A stretch of 64,000 bases of DNA. It comes from Calliphora vicina. Taxonomy: Eukaryota; Arthropoda; Insecta; Diptera; Calliphoridae. Position 1 is the first letter of the stretch; each line of letters begins with the position of its first letter. The DNA lies in the NCBI RefSeq assembly GCF_958450345.1, contig NC_088784.1, positions 93,921,947 through 93,985,946 on the forward strand. The letters run 5' to 3'. Under the pieces are notes generated by a model. It made no database searches. It saw only the letters and a program-made list of their open reading frames with translations, and had not been told where the DNA came from. Made by a program: the position numbers and the translations under genes. Shown here piece by piece: positions 60,085 to 64,000 of the stretch.

Positions 60085-60410
60085 ATTTTTGAGCTCGAAA
60101 AAGTTCCGAATATATTCTTTCGCAATCGTACAATTAAAAAGGTTTTAGGAGATCTCAATATAAACTAATCTCCTGGGCATAACAGTATACCAATAGTGCT
60201 CTTGGACGCTAATTCGACCATTCGCTAACATTTCAGCACTTTATATCGTGTCGGCAAATTTCAGTTGAAATCCAAATTCCTAAAAAGGGAGAGGCTAACA
60301 ACCCAGCAAATTAATGCCCAATATCAATTTCTTCTGCACTTTCCAAAGTTATGAAGAGTATGGTTAACTAACATCTAGCTTTCCATTCTGGCTAATATAT
60401 TGAAACTAGG
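60085..60410 (+). pseudogene. Non-LTR retrotransposon fragment: reverse transcriptase N-terminal part
   Basis: The + strand reads VLGDLNIN*SPGHNSIPIVLL, then ...HFSTLYRVG, and after a frameshift PKKGEANNPAN*CPISISSA followed by LSKVMKSMVN. This is the order of the opening reverse-transcriptase blocks of Jockey-type elements (SPGPDGIP..VL, IPKKGD..P.NYRPI...SKVMES). Several stops and one shift, and no sign of the YADD catalytic block. It lies in the 5.1-kb filamin intron, same strand as the gene. Confidence 0.7.
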
Positions 60411-60498
60411 GTATATTAAACAATTAAACCAATTTTTAAATAGAAAGATTTTATACAATTCGGCAATCTAAATTTAAACAAATTTAGAAGGTCCGATG

Positions 60499-60674
60499 CA
60501 TAGAACAAACACATAGAACGGAAGGAGAGAGTAATATATATGGAAAAATTACTCTCTTTTCACACATACGGGTGATACAATAACAAAATACATGCAATAC
60601 ATTCTCATGAATTAGGTTTTTGACAACAGACTTAGGTTTTTGGCTCTCAGTTACCTATCTAGTTGTTGTGTATG
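60499..60674. mobile_element. 176-bp MITE, CATAGAGCGGAAACT family, copy 2
   Basis: Perfect 8-bp duplications GTCCGATG at 60491-60498 and 60675-60682. It starts CATAGAACAAACACATAGAA and ends TTGTTGTGTATG, inverted relative to the copy at 56672. Confidence 0.85.
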
Positions 60675-61064
60675 GTCCGATGCCTTGTCGAAAAATTTTG
60701 TTTCTCCCTTTTTTCAAAAAAAATGTTTCTTGTTTCAATAAAATCATGATAATTAATAAATTACCCCAAAACCAATCGAATTTAAATTTGTTTAAACCGA
60801 AACCACTGCTTTTAATTTTGTCTCTTTTTTGAAAACTCTAGTTTTACTTAACTAAAATAAATTCCTTCCTAATCAAATAAAATGTTGTGACAAGTAATCA
60901 CAATAAATCAATGGTTCCCCCAGAAAAAACATATTCGTTGTGGCAATTAATTTGCTGCAAATAAAAAGATATCAGTGATTTCCCTTCTACGAAACTGTTT
61001 TCTTTGTATAGTTGTAAAAAAATTGTTTAAATTCTAATACATTTACTTTTTTCCATTCCACTAG

Positions 61065-63135
61065 GTTTATGACGTTGGCGCCATAAAGGTTAAAAACGTC
61101 AGCAACGGTACAGTCGGCAAACCAGTCACCTTCCTGGTGGAGACTTCACAAGCCGGTCCAGGCAACCTAGAAGTGACCGTCAATGGTGGTCGTGTGCCTA
61201 CATCGGCACAGGCTCAAGGCCAACATACCTACGCCATAAGTTTTACACCGCGCGAAGCACAAAATCACACCGTTGAGCTGAGATTTAATGGTCAAGATGT
61301 GCCGGGATCGCCATTTACTTGTCGGGTTTCGGCTGCAGCACGTATACAATCGCCCGAAACGATGGACAAAGTTAGTGTAGGACGTATGTTTGAGTTTGTG
61401 GTGGAATCGGATACCAAACCAACAGTTGAGGTTTTGGGTCCGGCACGACGTAGTGTACCCGTTAAAGTCGATGACATACACATGGGCTATAATGTTAAAT
61501 TTGAGCCCGTTGAGGTGGGAGATCATTCGGTGGAAGTGCGTTTACCGGGTGGCGGTCATGTGGAAGGTAGTCCTTTCCTTTTGAAAGCCTACTCGGCAGA
61601 GAAAGTTGTGGTCACCGATATACGTCCTGGTGTGGTGGGTAAGAGTGTGAGTTTTGGCATTAATGCCAGCCAAGCAGGAGCTGGTAATTTGGAAATAATT
61701 GTGGCTGTCAATGGCAAAAATGTGCCCAACTTTGTGCAGTCCGAAGGCAATGCTCGTTTTAAGGTAAATTTCAAGCCTACAGAAGCAGCACCTCACTCGC
61801 TGTCCGTGCGTTTTAATGGTCATCCAGTGCCGGGTTCACCATTTACCTGCCAAATAGGTTCGGCTCCGATTAGTTTACCCAGAGCCATAGCATCAGGCGA
61901 AGCTTTGAAACAGGCCGCCATACGTGTGGATAATGCTTTTGATTTGGATGGCTTTGAGGGTGTGGAGCCACAAGTTTTTGTAACATCACCTTCGGGCGAT
62001 AATGTTCCCGTAGATGTACAGGGTAATGGAGATTCGTATACTGGCTCCTTCCGTCCTTCCGTTGTAGGACGTCATTTGATCAGTGTTACTGCCTCAGATC
62101 AGCATATTAATGGATCTCCCTTCTCTTGCAATGTTTTTGATGTTTCCCGTGTCACCATAAGTGGTTTGGAGCAGCAATATGGTCCAGCAGCCTTGGGCAT
62201 ACCCGTTACCTTTAGTGTAGATGCTGCCGGTGCTGGTGAGGGCACTTTGGAATTGGTAGTTTCCACCGACACCAGTACTGTTAAAGCTGAAGTTGTGGCC
62301 TGTGCTAGAGGTCTGTACGATGTTACTTTCGTACCCCAGTCCACAGAGTCACACTATGTTAATATCACCTTCAATGAGGTGCCAGTTGATGGCAGTCCCT
62401 TCCGTGTGGAAATCCAACATACAGCCCAAACTATTCAAATTGGCAGCTTGGCCATGATTGATTTCCCTTCAGATGATCAAATTGCAGAAATAATGGGACC
62501 AGATCACAAGCCAGTGCCCTATACAATTAATCGCCAGACGGCTGAATTCCGCACTCATATGACTGGCAACTATTTGATACGTTTTATTGATCGTGAGACC
62601 AGACAACATATTGGCACTAGAACTCTAACCGTTTTCGATCCTTCTTTGGTTAAGATTACCGAGGTGGGTGAAGCCTTCTGCCACCGTCCGGCCAGCATTT
62701 CTGTGTCACTTAACGAGGCGGGCCAGGGTGATTTGTCGGCTATGGTGAAATGTGGTGCTACAGAAGTTCCTCACAATATTCGAGGACCTTCCAAGAATGG
62801 TATCTACGAGATAGTCTATCATCCTACCAGAGTAGCTCCCCATAAAATCACTATTCTTTTCAATGATGTACCCATATCATTGAAGCCTTTGGAAATTAAT
62901 GTTTTACCAGCTGGTGCTGGCAAGGAGATCAGTGTCAGCGGCTTGGGCTTGTATCAGGCTAGGGTGGGCAAGACCACTAATTTTGCTATAGACACCATTA
63001 AACGCCCAGCTAGAGAGTTTGATGTGGTGGTTTCGGGTCCTGGCGGCCAGGCTTTGCCAGTCAGATGCTATCAAACTAAGAGTGGTCATTTGCAGGCTGA
63101 ATTCAATATTAATAAACCCGGACAATGCATAATAG
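61065..63135 (+). CDS. jbug: Filamin-type protein (jitterbug-like), exon 4 of 5 visible (large repeat exon)
   Basis: This 2071-nt exon begins GTTTATGACGTTGG after a CCACTAG acceptor. It codes for 690 residues in one open frame, starting VYDVGAIKVKNVSNGTVGKP. It holds about eight Ig-like filamin repeats, several ending in the canonical GSPF (GQDVPGSPFTCRV, GGHVEGSPFLLKAY, GHPVPGSPFTCQI, INGSPFSCNVFD, PVDGSPFRVEI). One repeat (around TIQIGSLAMIDFPSDD to LTVFD) is shorter than the usual 90-100 residues and has lost its GSPF. Many repeats share the motif AGxGNLEI/V. The donor GTAAGT at 63136 follows the first base of a Glu codon. The ATG at 61137 is internal. Known role of the family: actin cross-linking and mechanical support, in flies notably tendon cells and photoreceptor axons. 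Confidence 0.93.
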
Positions 63136-63208
63136 GTAAGTTATTTTTACTGTCAATCCATTACCTTGTTGAAACTAATCCAAAATGTATATTTCTTCTA
63201 TCTTACAG

Positions 63209-64000
63209 AGGTTTTACATCAGTCCAAACCGCTGCCGGGTAGTCCCTTCACTTGCGAAGCCTTCGACATTAGCAAGGTATCCGTGCAGGGAGTTCCCAAG
63301 AGTCCAATGGCTTTGCACAGTCCCATATCCTTCTCTGTACGCACTGAAAATGCCGGTTTGGCTGAATTAGAAGCTTTTGCTGTTTCGCCCACAAATCAAA
63401 ATGTACCCGTACACATTAACGAACAGTCGGAGGGTATACACAGTGTGGAATTTATACCCACACAACCAGGAAACTATAAGCTGACCTTAATGTATGGTGG
63501 AGAGACACTACCCAATTCGCCGTACACCTTTACCGCTTCAACAACAGGTGCTAAACATGATACCCGTGCCACAGGTAATGGTCTTGAGGTATGTCATCGC
63601 AGTAAAGAAGCTTCGTTCATTGTCTATTGTCCCGTACAGCCGAATGTGCAAATTGAACGCACCGATGAATTTGGTGAGCGCATTGAACCAAAAATTAAGG
63701 CTTTGGGCAATAATGAATGGCGTATTTCGTATACCATACTGTCGGTGGGACGTTATGAGATTCGCGCCAGTTGCCCCAATAGAGGTAATCTACCCGGCTC
63801 TCCTTGGCACATATCCTGTGTGGAGTCTTCTAAGGTTACGCCTGTAGGCGGTTGGGGTACTTTGTTGGATCATGAGGGCCGTTTAATTCTACCAGCCCGT
63901 ATTGTGTTCGATGTGGAAAATGCCGGTCCCGGAGAACTGAACTGTACTATTGATGGCATAGAAATTCCTGTGGACAAACTGCCCGATGGTAAATTGCGTT
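63209..64000 (+). CDS. jbug: Filamin-type protein (jitterbug-like), exon 5 of 5 visible, runs off the window
   Basis: After a 73-bp intron (GTAAGT...CTTACAG), AG completes a Glu codon and the frame continues EVLHQSKPLPGSPFTCEAFD, ending the repeat begun in the previous exon. Two more complete repeats follow, ending LPNSPYTFTAS and NLPGSPWHISCVES, and another begins SKVTPVGGWGTLLDHEGR. The exon is still open at the last base, so the gene continues to the right. The SPWH ending resembles the SPWHVEIM at the start of the first visible exon. The 73-bp intron is free of stops in the upstream frame but is not a multiple of three, so retaining it would garble the next repeat. Confidence 0.9.

Noticed and set aside
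61167..62344. Minus-strand frames opposite the filamin exon
   Set aside because: They are antisense shadows of a strongly coding + strand exon and show no family motifs.
61137..63242. A single 701-codon gene from 61137
   Set aside because: Upstream codons to the acceptor at 61064 continue the same filamin repeat, and the last codons lie in a 73-bp intron; it is one exon of a larger gene.
1..64000. tRNA, rRNA or other structured RNA genes
   Set aside because: No stretch with recognisable tRNA boxes or rRNA sequence was seen by eye; a covariance search could still find small RNAs.

Overview
The window looks like the genome of a higher fly, most likely a calyptrate dipteran such as a blowfly, flesh fly or house-fly relative; the species cannot be read from the sequence. 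It is very AT-rich. It has GT-AG introns, insect transposons (mariner, DD41D mariner-like, Helitron, hAT-type and TTAA-flanked elements), and dispersed elements with a GTCCGTC core like the DINE-1/mini-me elements of Diptera. There is no prokaryotic organisation, no CRISPR array, and no tRNA or rRNA that I could recognise.

Only one real protein-coding gene is visible. It is a filamin-type actin cross-linker on the + strand, best matched to Drosophila jitterbug (jbug). Five exons lie at 47177-48188, 48256-48476, 55779-55927, 61065-63135 and 63209 to the window end. All join in frame (4245 nt, about 1415 codons, roughly 16 Ig-like filamin repeats). The actin-binding calponin-homology part and the C-terminus are outside the window. 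The first visible exon opens with a splice acceptor in codon phase 1, so the sequence to its left is intron, or upstream non-coding gene sequence. No recognisable coding exon of this gene lies in 1-47176. A decayed 238-bp copy of part of the first visible exon sits 1.5 kb upstream of it.

The remaining ~60 kb is intron built largely from nested mobile elements. Left part (0-12.5 kb): a DINE-like element split by a 0.9-kb hAT-type element, a pogo/Tigger-like remnant holding a TTAA-flanked MITE, a TTCGAA-rich tandem array, a short Helitron, and a mariner remnant fused to a nested DINE-like composite. Middle (14-45 kb): two duplicated DD41D/mariner transposase wrecks, a mariner broken by two other elements, a Tc1-type transposase split by a DINE-like element, an uncharacterised insect pseudogene, a ~365-bp tandem array with a three-unit higher-order period, more mariner remnants, a non-LTR RNase H fragment, a transposon-in-transposon insertion at 38.1 kb, and a palindrome with a TTAA MITE at its centre. 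Right part (45-61 kb): the filamin exons, whose two large introns carry four more hAT-type elements with 8-bp target duplications, a 150-bp MITE with perfect 27-bp ends, a DD41D fragment and a reverse-transcriptase fragment.

I found no new multi-gene system. The most unusual structures are the GTAGCAGT-rich hAT-type family, the two palindromes centred on TTAA elements, the reused A-in-B composite element, the higher-order tandem array, and the duplicated filamin pseudo-exon.
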